From positions 1 through 53,399 of the forward strand of contig JAKABB010000008.1 of NCBI GenBank assembly GCA_021802045.1: 53,399 nt of DNA, read 5' to 3'. A program made the translations under genes and the position numbers. Source of the stretch: a bacterium. GTDB taxonomy: Bacteria > Chloroflexota > Dormibacteria > Aeolococcales > Bog-877. Below the pieces are notes generated by a model, which worked only from the letters and a program-made list of their open reading frames with translations, was not told the origin of the DNA and made no database searches. This document shows, one piece after another, positions 9,941 through 18,031 of the stretch (its first letter is position 1; each line of letters starts with the position of its first letter).

Positions 9941-10687
9941 TCAGGCGGCCCCCACGCTGCGGCCGCCGCAGACGTAGAGGAGCTGGCCGGTGACGTACCA
10001 CGAGGCGTCGTCGGCGAAGAACGCCACCGCGCCGGCCACCTCGTCGACGCCGCCGATCCGCCCCACCGGCACGCTCGCGATCAGGCGCGCCTGCACCTCC
10101 TCCTTCAGGCCCCGGAAGAGCGGGGTGTCCACCAGCCCCGGGGCCACCGCGTTGGCGGTGATCTGGTACTTGCCCAGCTCCAGGGCCAGGGTGCGGGTGA
10201 GGCTCACCACCCCGCCCTTGGAGGCGCTGTAGTTGGCCTGCCCCGGGCCCCCCAGCCAGGCCCGGGAGGCGATGTTGACGATGCGGCCATAGCGGCGCTC
10301 CATCATGGCCCGGGCGGCGGCGCGGGTGCAGAGGAACTGGGAGCGGAGGTTGACCGCCATCACCTGGTCCCAGTCCTCGTCCGACATCTTCACCAGCCAG
10401 CGGTCGCGGGCGATCCCGGCGTTGTTGACCAGGATGTCGAGCTGGCCGAAACGCTCCAGGGCGTGGGCGATGAGCGCCTCCGCGCCGGCGGCCTGGGCGA
10501 TGTCCGCCACCAGGTAGGTGGCCTGCGCCCCCGCGGCCGTGAGGTCGGCCGTCACCTCGGCCACCCGCGCCTCCTCCACGTCGTTGAGGACGACCCGCGC
10601 GCCCCCCGCCGCCAGCCGCCGGGCCACGCCGGCGCCGATCCCCTGGCCGCTGCCGGTGATCACCGCCACCCGATCCTGGAATCCCAT
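9941..10687 (-). CDS. SDR-family 3-hydroxyacyl-CoA dehydrogenase (FabG-like)
   Basis: A classical short-chain dehydrogenase of 248 residues: nucleotide motif TGSGQGIG, NNAG, and the catalytic Ser...YSASK arrangement with an arginine-bearing SRAWLGG insertion. The start is the ATG at 10687, which begins MGFQDRVAVITG behind AGGAGGG; upstream residues in the same frame look non-coding. Between an enoyl-CoA hydratase and a thiolase pair, it most likely oxidises a 3-hydroxyacyl-CoA with NAD(P)+. The acyl group is unknown; the module would fit an aryl-propenoyl-CoA or substituted succinyl-CoA. Confidence 0.87.
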   Translation of the reverse strand: MGFQDRVAVITGSGQGIGAGVARRLAAGGARVVLNDVEEARVAEVTADLTAAGAQATYLVADIAQAAGAEALIAHALERFGQLDILVNNAGIARDRWLVKMSDEDWDQVMAVNLRSQFLCTRAAARAMMERRYGRIVNIASRAWLGGPGQANYSASKGGVVSLTRTLALELGKYQITANAVAPGLVDTPLFRGLKEEVQARLIASVPVGRIGGVDEVAGAVAFFADDASWYVTGQLLYVCGGRSVGAA

Positions 10688-10727
10688 CTGGCCTCGTCCC
10701 TCCTGGCTCGCGTCCAACCCGACCCGC

Positions 10728-11510
10728 TCAGCGCCCCTGGAACTGCGGGGCCCGCTTCTCCAGGAAGGCGCGCATGCCCTCCTGGCGATCCGCCGACCCG
10801 CGCAGCAGGGCATGGCACTGGGCCTCGAACTGCAGGCCGGTGGCCAGGTCGCTGCTCTCAGCCACCAGCACCGAGCGCTTGATGGCGGCCAGGGCGAGCG
10901 GGGCGCCCTTGGCCAGCTGCGCCGCCCAGGCCACGGCCTGGGCCTCCAGCTCCCCCTCCCCCACCAGCCGGTCGACCAGCCCCAGGCGCCAGGCCTCGGC
11001 GGCGGCGATGCGCTCCCCGGAGAACATCAAGGCCATCGCGGTGCTGGGGCCGACCAGCCGGGTGAGACGCTGGGTGCCGCCGGCGCCCGGCATGCTGCCC
11101 ACCTTGACCTCGGGGAAGCCGAACTGGGCGCTGGGGTCGGCGATGCGCAGGTCGCAGGCCAGGGCCAGCTCCAGCCCCCCGCCCAGGACGTACCCGGCCA
11201 GGGCCGCGATCACCGGCTTGCTCATCGCCCCGAGGTAGGCGAACAGGCTCCGGATCACCTCGCCCAGCGGGTCCGCCCCCCCGGGGGCGTCGTACTCCGC
11301 CACCCGCCCCCGCAGGTCGGCCCCGACCGAGAACGCCCGCGGCTGCCCGGCCAGGACGACCACCCGGCAGGCGGGGTCCCGCTCCAGCTCCCGGCAGTGC
11401 TCGGCCAATCCCTCCAGCATCCCCGGGGTCAGGGCGTTGAGCGCCTCCTCCCGGTTCAGGGTGATCCGGGCCACCGCCTCCAGCCGCTCCACCACGATCA
11501 GCTCGCCCAC
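10728..11510 (-). CDS. Enoyl-CoA hydratase/isomerase
   Basis: A 260-residue crotonase-family protein. Both hydratase glutamates are present: one in [11 protein letters not shown] and one in FGFPEV, followed by PGAGGTQRL, so it should hydrate an enoyl-CoA. The oxyanion-hole region FSVGADL is normal. Translation begins at GTG 11510 behind GGAGGGGAG, inside the end of the CoA-transferase gene (13-base overlap). Its operon partners (CoA-transferase, SDR, thiolase) complete a short beta-oxidation spiral without an acyl-CoA dehydrogenase, so the substrate may enter already unsaturated. It is also a candidate for the missing BadK (cyclohex-1-ene-carbonyl-CoA hydratase) step. Confidence 0.9.
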   Translation of the reverse strand: MGELIVVERLEAVARITLNREEALNALTPGMLEGLAEHCRELERDPACRVVVLAGQPRAFSVGADLRGRVAEYDAPGGADPLGEVIRSLFAYLGAMSKPVIAALAGYVLGGGLELALACDLRIADPSAQFGFPEVKVGSMPGAGGTQRLTRLVGPSTAMALMFSGERIAAAEAWRLGLVDRLVGEGELEAQAVAWAAQLAKGAPLALAAIKRSVLVAESSDLATGLQFEAQCHALLRGSADRQEGMRAFLEKRAPQFQGR

Positions 11511-12730
11511 GCGGTCTCCCCTCCCTCACCGGGCCGGCGCCACTGCGACACCGCCCCGCTCTCCAACCATCCCCGGATGCGGGTCGCCGGGACGCCCATC
11601 TCCGCCAGGATCTCCGTCGTCTGCTCCCCCGCCAGAGGCGCGGCCGCCCCGGGCGCGGCCGGCGTGGCCGAGAGCCGGGCCGGCATCCCCACCCCGGGCA
11701 TCGGCCCCAGGACCGGATGGGTCACGGCCGGGAAGCGCTCCGGGGTCATGACCTCGGGGTGCTGGGCCAGGGCGGCGTAGTCCAGGATGGGGGCGCAGAC
11801 GATGTCCTCCGCCTCCAGGGCCGCGAGCCAGGCCGCCGTGGTCCGGGTCCGCAGCCGGCCCGCCAGCTGCTCGCCCAGCTCGGCCCGGTGGGCGACGCGG
11901 TCGGCGACGGTGGCAAAGCGGGGGTCCGCGGCCAGCGCCTCCAGCTCCAGGACCGCCAGCAGCCGCCGCCAGCGGTCGGGCCAGTAGGCGGCGATCATGA
12001 TGTGCCCGTCGGCGGTGGGGTAGGCCTCATTGGGAGCGGCGTAGGGCGCGGCGCTGCCCTGGCGGCCGGGGGACTCGCCGCTGGCCAGGAACATGGACCA
12101 GGGCACCGTCTGGAACATCAGCATGGCGTCGAAGAGGGAGACGTCGACGCGCTGCCCGCGACCGCTCCGGGCCCGGGCCAGGAGCGCCAGGAGCACGCCC
12201 TGGGCGGCCAGGACCCCGGCCAGGGTGTCGGCCGCCGGCACGCCGACCTTGACCGGACCGCCGTCGCGCTCCCCGGTGACGCTCATGATCCCGCTCATCG
12301 CCTGGACGATGCCGTCGACCCCGGGCTTGTCCCGCCAGGGCCCGTCCTGCCCGAAGGCGGTGATGGCGCAGTACACCAGGGTCGGGTGGTCCGCCGAGAG
12401 GGCCGCGTAGCCGACCCCGAGACGGTCCAGGACCCCGGGGCGGAAGCTCTCCAGGAGGACGTCACACCGCTGGGCCAGCTCCCGCACCACGGCGGGGCCG
12501 TCGGGGTGCTTCAGGTTGACCACCAGCGACCGCTTGCCGCGGTTCATGCCACAGTAGGCCGCCGCCTGGCCCTCGATGAAGGGTGGGCCCAGCCCCCGGC
12601 CCCACTCACCCCCGGGCGGATCGACCTTGACCACCGTGGCCCCGTACTCGCCCAGCATCATCCCGGCGATGGGGCCGGCCGCCCCCTGGGAGAGGTCGAG
12701 GACGCGGACCCCCTCAAGCGCGGCCGGCAT
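11498..12730 (-). CDS. CaiB/BaiF family (class III) CoA-transferase
   Basis: A 410-residue family III CoA-transferase with the N-terminal [13 protein letters not shown] motif, the [12 protein letters not shown] segment and the catalytic aspartate in KPGVDG (Asp139), which forms the aspartyl-CoA intermediate. It moves CoA from a donor thioester to an acid without ATP. BbsE/F and cinnamate-type transferases belong here, which fits a role activating an aromatic or alkenoic acid before the hydratase-SDR-thiolase steps. It overlaps korC by 17 bases and the hydratase gene by 13. Confidence 0.9.
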   Translation of the reverse strand: MPAALEGVRVLDLSQGAAGPIAGMMLGEYGATVVKVDPPGGEWGRGLGPPFIEGQAAAYCGMNRGKRSLVVNLKHPDGPAVVRELAQRCDVLLESFRPGVLDRLGVGYAALSADHPTLVYCAITAFGQDGPWRDKPGVDGIVQAMSGIMSVTGERDGGPVKVGVPAADTLAGVLAAQGVLLALLARARSGRGQRVDVSLFDAMLMFQTVPWSMFLASGESPGRQGSAAPYAAPNEAYPTADGHIMIAAYWPDRWRRLLAVLELEALAADPRFATVADRVAHRAELGEQLAGRLRTRTTAAWLAALEAEDIVCAPILDYAALAQHPEVMTPERFPAVTHPVLGPMPGVGMPARLSATPAAPGAAAPLAGEQTTEILAEMGVPATRIRGWLESGAVSQWRRPGEGGETAWAS

Positions 12731-13298
12731 GGCTCATCCTCCCCCGGGCCCCGTCCCGGGCCCCGGTCATCATGGCCCAGCCGCGCTCCACCGCCTCCTC
12801 GTTGAGGCGGGCGAAGGCCGCGGGCGAGCGCCGCCCGGCGGCCGCCCGCAGCGTCGCCAGCGGGACCCGGTCGAGCAGGCACCCCAGCGCCCCCACCGCC
12901 AGCATGTTGGCCACCACCTTGGCCCCCAGCTCGTCCCGGGCCACGGCCTCGAAGGGGAGCGCGATGACTCCCGGCCCGGCCCGGCCGGTCTGGACCCGGT
13001 CGCCGTCGACGAGCAGGGTGCCGCGCCCGGCAGCCACCGCCGGGGTGACGAAGCGGTCCCAGGCCCGCTGGTGCAGGACCAGCCACAGGTCCGGGAACGG
13101 GCACTCGGGGTTGGCGATCGGCACGTCGGAGAGGGCCAGGTCGGAGCGCGAGGAGCCGCCGCGAGCCTCCGGACCGTAGTTCTGGACCACGGTCACGGTG
13201 TGGCCCGCCACCAGGGCACCCTCGGCCAGGACGGTGGCCGCCAGGGCCAGCCCCTGGCCTCCGGACCCGGCCAGCCGGACGTCAACGCGCCAGCTCAT
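12714..13298 (-). CDS. korC: 2-oxoacid:ferredoxin oxidoreductase gamma subunit
   Basis: The protein has the gamma-subunit signature LAGSGGQGLALA near the start and YGPEARGGSSRSD, as in KorC/VorC. I use the ATG at 13298 (MSWRVDVRLAG) behind GGGGGAGGT; a GTG two codons upstream is possible. The gamma subunit is part of the OFOR enzyme that oxidatively decarboxylates 2-oxoacids to acyl-CoA and reduces ferredoxin. It overlaps korB by 17 bases and the CoA-transferase gene by 17 bases. Confidence 0.88.
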   Translation of the reverse strand: MSWRVDVRLAGSGGQGLALAATVLAEGALVAGHTVTVVQNYGPEARGGSSRSDLALSDVPIANPECPFPDLWLVLHQRAWDRFVTPAVAAGRGTLLVDGDRVQTGRAGPGVIALPFEAVARDELGAKVVANMLAVGALGCLLDRVPLATLRAAAGRRSPAAFARLNEEAVERGWAMMTGARDGARGRMSHAGRA

Positions 13299-14118
13299 CG
13301 CCACCTCCCCCGACGCCCAGGGCCTCGGCCAGCGTTGGCCGCCGGCTCTGGTGGAACACCCCCATCGGCAGGGTGGGCCGGACCGCGGTCTCGGCCACCG
13401 GGCGCAGCGTCGGCCGCGCCGCCAGGTCCACCCCGATCGCGGGCTCGGCCCGGGACTGGCTCTGGAGCAGGTCGACCCCGGTGCCCAGGCGGTTGGTGCG
13501 CCCGAAGTACTCGGTGCAGTCGGTCAGCACCTCCAGGAAGGCGAAGCCCCGATGGTCCAGGGCCTGCTCCAGGATGCCCTCGAACAGCTGGGGCCGGTAG
13601 CTCTGGGCCCGGGCCACGAAGGTCGCGCCGGCGGCCTCGGCCAGGCGGGCGGCGTCGAAGGGCGTCTCCCGGTTGCCGCCGGGGGTGGTCGAGGTGTAGG
13701 CCCCGCGGACGGTGGTCGGCGCCGCCTGGCCGCCGGTCATCCCGTAGACCTCGTTGTTGAACAGCAGGCAGGTGAGGTCGACGTTGCGGCGGGCGGCGTG
13801 GATCAGGTGGTTGCCGCCGATGGAGAGCCCGTCGCCGTCGCCGGTGACCACGATCACCGTCAGCTCCGGCCGGGCCATCTTGAGCCCGGTGGCGAAGGTC
13901 AGGGGGCGGCCGTGGGTGGTGTGGAGGGTGCCGGCATCGATGTAGCCGACGATGCGGCTGGAGCAGCCGATCCCGGCCACGAAGACCACCTGGTCGAGGG
14001 TGGCGAAGCGGCGGTCGAGCACCCGCAGCATGGCCTCGAAGACGATCCCGTGGCCGCAGCCGGGGCAGAGCATGTGGGGCATCATGTCGGGGCGCAGGAG
14101 CCGCTTCTCGGTGTTCAC
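13282..14118 (-). CDS. korB: 2-oxoacid:ferredoxin oxidoreductase beta subunit (TPP-binding)
   Basis: A 278-residue beta subunit with CPGCGHG (a cluster/TPP-region cysteine pair), GIGCSS, the TPP/Mg site GDGDGLSIGGNHL and NNEVYGMTGGQ. The GTG start overlaps the korA stop as GTGA. With KorA it forms the catalytic core, which decarboxylates the 2-oxoacid on TPP and passes electrons to ferredoxin. The length and the absence of an extra ferredoxin domain fit the 2-oxoglutarate/branched-chain group, but substrate choice cannot be read from sequence here. Confidence 0.9.
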   Translation of the reverse strand: MNTEKRLLRPDMMPHMLCPGCGHGIVFEAMLRVLDRRFATLDQVVFVAGIGCSSRIVGYIDAGTLHTTHGRPLTFATGLKMARPELTVIVVTGDGDGLSIGGNHLIHAARRNVDLTCLLFNNEVYGMTGGQAAPTTVRGAYTSTTPGGNRETPFDAARLAEAAGATFVARAQSYRPQLFEGILEQALDHRGFAFLEVLTDCTEYFGRTNRLGTGVDLLQSQSRAEPAIGVDLAARPTLRPVAETAVRPTLPMGVFHQSRRPTLAEALGVGGGGDELAR

Positions 14119-15335
14119 GGCGCCACCGTCCGGGCCCGGGCGCCCAGCACGTGCTGGGTCAGCTCCTCGGCGGTGATGACGCTCCCGCCCGCCTTCAGGC
14201 AGGGCGCCGAGGGGACCCCGGGCCCGAGCACCCGGTCCACCTCGCGGGCCCATTGCCCGCGGTTCATCTCGGCGACCACCACCAGCTCGGCCCCAGCCAG
14301 GGCCTGAGCCATCGCCTGCTCCGGCACCGGCCAGAGGAGCCGGGGGCGCCACAGCCCGGCTGGGACCCCCTGGTCGCGCAGGGCGTCGACCGCCGCCCGG
14401 GCGATGCGGGCGGTGATCCCGTAGGCGACCAGGACCACGCGGGCGTCCGCCAGCCGGTAGGTGTCCGCCGGCACCAGGTCGACGGCCGGCGCCACCTTGC
14501 GCTCGAGCCGGTCCAGCAGCGCCGCGGCCACCACGGGGTCGGAGGTGGGGCGGCCGCGCTCGTCGTGCATCAGGCCAGTGACATGGAAGCGGTACCCCCG
14601 ACCGAAGGCGGGCAGCTCGGCCACCCCGGCGGCGTTGGGCCGGTAGGGGGCGAACGCGGGCCCGGGGGGCTGAGCCGGTCCCGGACGCGGCGGGGGCGGG
14701 GCCTGGGAGGCGTCCGGCAACCGCATCCCCTCGCGCATGTGGGCGATGACCTCGTCGGCCAGCACCACCACCGGCGTCCGCAGCCGCTCCGCCAACTCGA
14801 AGGCGACCCGGGTCAGCTCCAGCATCTCGGCCACCCCCCCGGGGGCCAGGACCACGGCGGCCCGGTCGCCGTGGGACCCCCACTGGGCCTGCATGACGTC
14901 GCCCTGAGCGGGCAGGGTGGGCAGGCCGGTGCTGGGCCCGCCGCGCATGACGTCGACCACCACGCACGGGATCTCGGCCAGGGAGGCGTACCCGAGGTGC
15001 TCCTGCATGAGGGAGAAGCCGGGACCCGAGGTCGCCGTCATCGCCCGGGCCCCGCCCAGCGACGCCCCCAGAACCGCCCCCAGCGAGGCCATCTCGTCCT
15101 CCATCTGGAGGAAGACGCCGCCGCAGCCCGGCAGCTCCCGGGCCATCAGCTCGGCGATCTCGGAGGAGGGCGAGATGGGGTAGCCGGCGAAGAACCGGCA
15201 GCCGGCCGCCAGCGCGCCCCTGGCGCAGGCCTCGTTGCCCTGCACCAGGGTCAGGGTGGGGTGGGCGCCGTTGCCGGCCGGGGCGGCCGGGGGCAGCGGC
15301 CGCGTGGGCTCCGGGAGGCGGCGGGCCCGGCTCAT
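14115..15335 (-). CDS. korA: 2-oxoacid:ferredoxin oxidoreductase alpha subunit
   Basis: A 406-residue alpha subunit with GNEACARGALAAGCRFFAGY and PISPSSE at the substrate-recognition site, and TSGPGFSLM. The conserved features match KorA/VorA proteins lacking a fused gamma domain. A proline-rich linker lies near residues 215-230. ATG at 15335 overlaps the stop of the IorB-ferredoxin gene as ATGA, and the stop overlaps korB as GTGA, so the Ior and Kor genes are translationally coupled in one block. Confidence 0.9.
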   Translation of the reverse strand: MSRARRLPEPTRPLPPAAPAGNGAHPTLTLVQGNEACARGALAAGCRFFAGYPISPSSEIAELMARELPGCGGVFLQMEDEMASLGAVLGASLGGARAMTATSGPGFSLMQEHLGYASLAEIPCVVVDVMRGGPSTGLPTLPAQGDVMQAQWGSHGDRAAVVLAPGGVAEMLELTRVAFELAERLRTPVVVLADEVIAHMREGMRLPDASQAPPPPRPGPAQPPGPAFAPYRPNAAGVAELPAFGRGYRFHVTGLMHDERGRPTSDPVVAAALLDRLERKVAPAVDLVPADTYRLADARVVLVAYGITARIARAAVDALRDQGVPAGLWRPRLLWPVPEQAMAQALAGAELVVVAEMNRGQWAREVDRVLGPGVPSAPCLKAGGSVITAEELTQHVLGARARTVAP

Positions 15336-16201
15336 GCCGGCACCGGGGCGGCGGCGGCAGCGGCCACGTCGATGGCGAGGTCGGGGCAGAGCCAGGAGCA
15401 GAGCCGGCAGCCGGTGCAGCGCTCGGGGTGGGCGAAGACCGCGATGTCGTGGGCGTCCATCACCAGGCAGCGCTCGGGGCAGACCGCGACACAGATCTCG
15501 CAGCCCTTGCACCACGCCGCCTCGATGGTCACGACCGGGGCCGGGGGCGGCTCGGCCGGCGGCCCGACCGCAGGTGCGGGCGCCACCCGGGGGAGCGTGC
15601 CCGCCCGGGGCGCCTCCCAGCGGCGACCCCGCTCGAAGGCCAGCAGGTTGTCGGGGACCGACTTGGCGGGGGCCCAGCGCTCGATCGCCGCCGTCCAGGC
15701 GTCGGCGGGGAACTCCAGCTGCCGCGACAGCACCCCCAGCATGACCGTCTGGGCCACGGCGGCCTTGGCCGCCGCCGCCTCGGCCGCGATGGTGAAGGTG
15801 TCCACCGGCACCACCTGCTCCGGCACGACCTGGTCCAGGGGATAGGCGACATGCCCGCCGCGGCGGTCGTCCAGCGCCGAGGGCGGCACCCACCGCTCCC
15901 GGCTGATGAAGGCCGTCCCGCCCGGCCCCAGGAGCCCCAGGCAGCGCAGGCCCTCGGCCCACTCGAAGGCCACCACCCAGTCCGCCGTGTGGGGCTCCAC
16001 CGTCACCGAGTGGACGGTGGGGCCGAAGCGGATGTGGCTGACCACGGTCCCGCCGCGCTGCGACATCCCGTGGACCTCGGACTTCTTGACGTCGAGCCCG
16101 GCGTCCAGGCAGACCTGGGCCACCACGTTGCTGGCCAGGAGGACGCCCTGGCCGCCGACCCCGGCCAGGATCAGGCTGCGCGGCGCGGCGGCGGCGGTCA
16201 C
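15332..16201 (-). CDS. IorB-type gamma domain fused to a 2[4Fe-4S] ferredoxin domain
   Basis: Residues 1 to about 195 form an indolepyruvate oxidoreductase beta (gamma-type) domain with LAGVGGQGVLLAS and VHGMSQRGGTV. A Pro/Ala-rich linker follows. The C-terminal 60 residues are a ferredoxin with two clusters (CKGCEICVAVCP and CTGCRLCSWLCP). IorB proteins normally lack a ferredoxin domain. Since KorA, KorB and KorC follow with no separate delta (ferredoxin) subunit, this domain may serve as the Kor delta subunit, the Ior electron exit, or both. GTG at 16201 overlaps the iorA stop as GTGA. The fusion is continuous in frame. Confidence 0.88.
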   Translation of the reverse strand: MTAAAAPRSLILAGVGGQGVLLASNVVAQVCLDAGLDVKKSEVHGMSQRGGTVVSHIRFGPTVHSVTVEPHTADWVVAFEWAEGLRCLGLLGPGGTAFISRERWVPPSALDDRRGGHVAYPLDQVVPEQVVPVDTFTIAAEAAAAKAAVAQTVMLGVLSRQLEFPADAWTAAIERWAPAKSVPDNLLAFERGRRWEAPRAGTLPRVAPAPAVGPPAEPPPAPVVTIEAAWCKGCEICVAVCPERCLVMDAHDIAVFAHPERCTGCRLCSWLCPDLAIDVAAAAAAPVPA

Positions 16202-18021
16202 GACGGCCCGGCCGCGCCGACCGGCTCCGGCTCGGGGGCCACGACGGGGCCGATCGCCTCCTGGGGGCAGAGCTGGGCGCAGACGGTGCAGCCGGAGCAG
16301 AGCTGGGGGTCGATCCAGACTCGCCGCGGCGGCTCCGTCCGCGCCTGGTCCCACAGCAGCGCCGGGCAGCCCAGGTTCATGCAGAGCTGGCAGCCGTCGC
16401 AGCGGGCCGCGGCCACGGTGTAGACCCGGCCCCGGTTCTTCACCGGCGCCTCCACGCAGGCCCGGCTGGTCACCACCACCGATACCCCGCGCTGCCGCAC
16501 CGCCGCGCGCAGGGCGCGGCGGGTGGCCCCCAGGTCGTACGGGTCAACGACCATCACCGTCGCCACCCCGAGCGCCCGGCAGATGTCGGGGATGCTGGCC
16601 CGGGGGGCCGCCTGGCCGCGGAGGTCGCTGCCGGAGCCCGGGGTGGGTTGGCCCCCGGTCATGGCGGTGACCCCGTTGTCGAGGATCACCACCGTGATGT
16701 CGGCCCGGCTGTAGACGGCCTCCAGCAGCGCCGCCATGCCGGAGTGGAAGAAGGTCGAGTCCCCGATGGTGGCCACCACCGGGCGCCCGGGGGACCCGGC
16801 CCGGGCCATCCCCACCGCCATCCCGATGCTGGAGCCCATCGCCAGGCAGGTGTCCATGGCGGCCAGGGGCTCGGTCGCGGCCAGGGTGTAGCAGCCGATG
16901 TCCCCGTGCACCACCGCCCCCAGCTCCCGCAGGACCAGGAAGGGGGTGGCGTGGGAGCAGCCGGCGCACAGCACCGGCGGCCGCGGGCGCAGCGCCAGCG
17001 CGGGGGCGGCCGCGGCCGCCGGAGGCGCCTCCAGAACCCCCGCCGCCTGCAGGCCCTGGCGCACCAGCTCGGGGGACAGCTCCCCGGCCCTCGGGAACCA
17101 GCGCTTGCCCTCGACCGCCAGGCCCAGGCCCCGGATCTCGTCCTCCAGGTACGGCTCCAGCTCCTCGACCACCAGCAGCCGCCGCACGGCGCCGGCGAAG
17201 CGACGGATCCGCTCCACCGGCAGCGGGAAGGTGATCCCCAGCTTCAGGACGCTGGCTGTGGGCAGCACCTCGCGCACGTACTGGTAGGCCATGCCGGAGG
17301 CGACGACCCCCACGGCCCGGTCGCCCATCTCCTCACGGGCGGCGGGGTGGGTCTCCACCAGCGCCTGGAGGCGCGGGAGCCGCTCCAGCTGGGCCAGGTG
17401 ACGGACCCGGGCGTGGGCCGGGAGCATGACGTACTTGCGGGCCTGGCGCACGAACGGCCGTGGGCTCACATCCGCGGCCGGCCCCGGCACCACCCGGGAG
17501 CGGGCGTGGGAGGTGCGGGTGGTGGTGCGCAGGATGCAGGGCGTGTCCCACTCCTCGCTCAGCTGGAGCGCGGTCTGGATGAACTCGTAGGCCTCCTGGC
17601 TGTCGGCCGGCTCGAAGAGCGGCACCCCGGCGAAGCGGGCCAGCAGCCGGGAGTCCTGCTCGTTCTGGGAGCTGTGCATCCCCGGGTCGTCGGCGCAGAG
17701 CACCACCAGCCCGGCCCCCACCCCCATCAGGGGACTGGTCATGAGGCTGTCCATGGCGACGTTGAGCCCGACATGCTTCATGGTGACCAGCACCCGCGCC
17801 CCGCCCAGCGAGGCTCCCACCCCCACGTCGAGGGCCACCTTCTCGTTGGGGGCCCAGTCGACGTGGACGGACGCGGGGGCGATCCGGGCCAGCTGCTCCA
17901 GCACCTCGGTGCTGGGGGTCCCGGGGTACCCCGTGGCCACCCGGACGCCGGCGTGGAGCGCCCCCAGGGCGATGGCCTCGTTGCCGGAGAGGAGGGTCGC
18001 CGCGGGCGCCGCCGAGGTCAT
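16198..18021 (-). CDS. iorA: Indolepyruvate ferredoxin oxidoreductase alpha subunit
   Basis: A 607-residue IorA: a pyrimidine/substrate half beginning LLSGNEAIALGALHAGV with GYPGTPSTE, a TPP half with CAGCSH and GDSTFFHSG then DNGVTAMTGGQ, and a C-terminal two-cluster ferredoxin (CDGCQLCMNLGCP and CSGCTVCAQLCP). One cluster has the IorA-type CxxCxxxxCP spacing. IorA/IorB convert aryl-pyruvates (indolepyruvate, phenylpyruvate, 4-hydroxyphenylpyruvate) to aryl-acetyl-CoA with ferredoxin reduction. This suits a locus that also has PaaK. It starts 10 bases after the LeuA-like gene. Confidence 0.93.
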   Translation of the reverse strand: MTSAAPAATLLSGNEAIALGALHAGVRVATGYPGTPSTEVLEQLARIAPASVHVDWAPNEKVALDVGVGASLGGARVLVTMKHVGLNVAMDSLMTSPLMGVGAGLVVLCADDPGMHSSQNEQDSRLLARFAGVPLFEPADSQEAYEFIQTALQLSEEWDTPCILRTTTRTSHARSRVVPGPAADVSPRPFVRQARKYVMLPAHARVRHLAQLERLPRLQALVETHPAAREEMGDRAVGVVASGMAYQYVREVLPTASVLKLGITFPLPVERIRRFAGAVRRLLVVEELEPYLEDEIRGLGLAVEGKRWFPRAGELSPELVRQGLQAAGVLEAPPAAAAAPALALRPRPPVLCAGCSHATPFLVLRELGAVVHGDIGCYTLAATEPLAAMDTCLAMGSSIGMAVGMARAGSPGRPVVATIGDSTFFHSGMAALLEAVYSRADITVVILDNGVTAMTGGQPTPGSGSDLRGQAAPRASIPDICRALGVATVMVVDPYDLGATRRALRAAVRQRGVSVVVTSRACVEAPVKNRGRVYTVAAARCDGCQLCMNLGCPALLWDQARTEPPRRVWIDPQLCSGCTVCAQLCPQEAIGPVVAPEPEPVGAAGPS

Positions 18022-18031
18022 GAGCCCCGCC

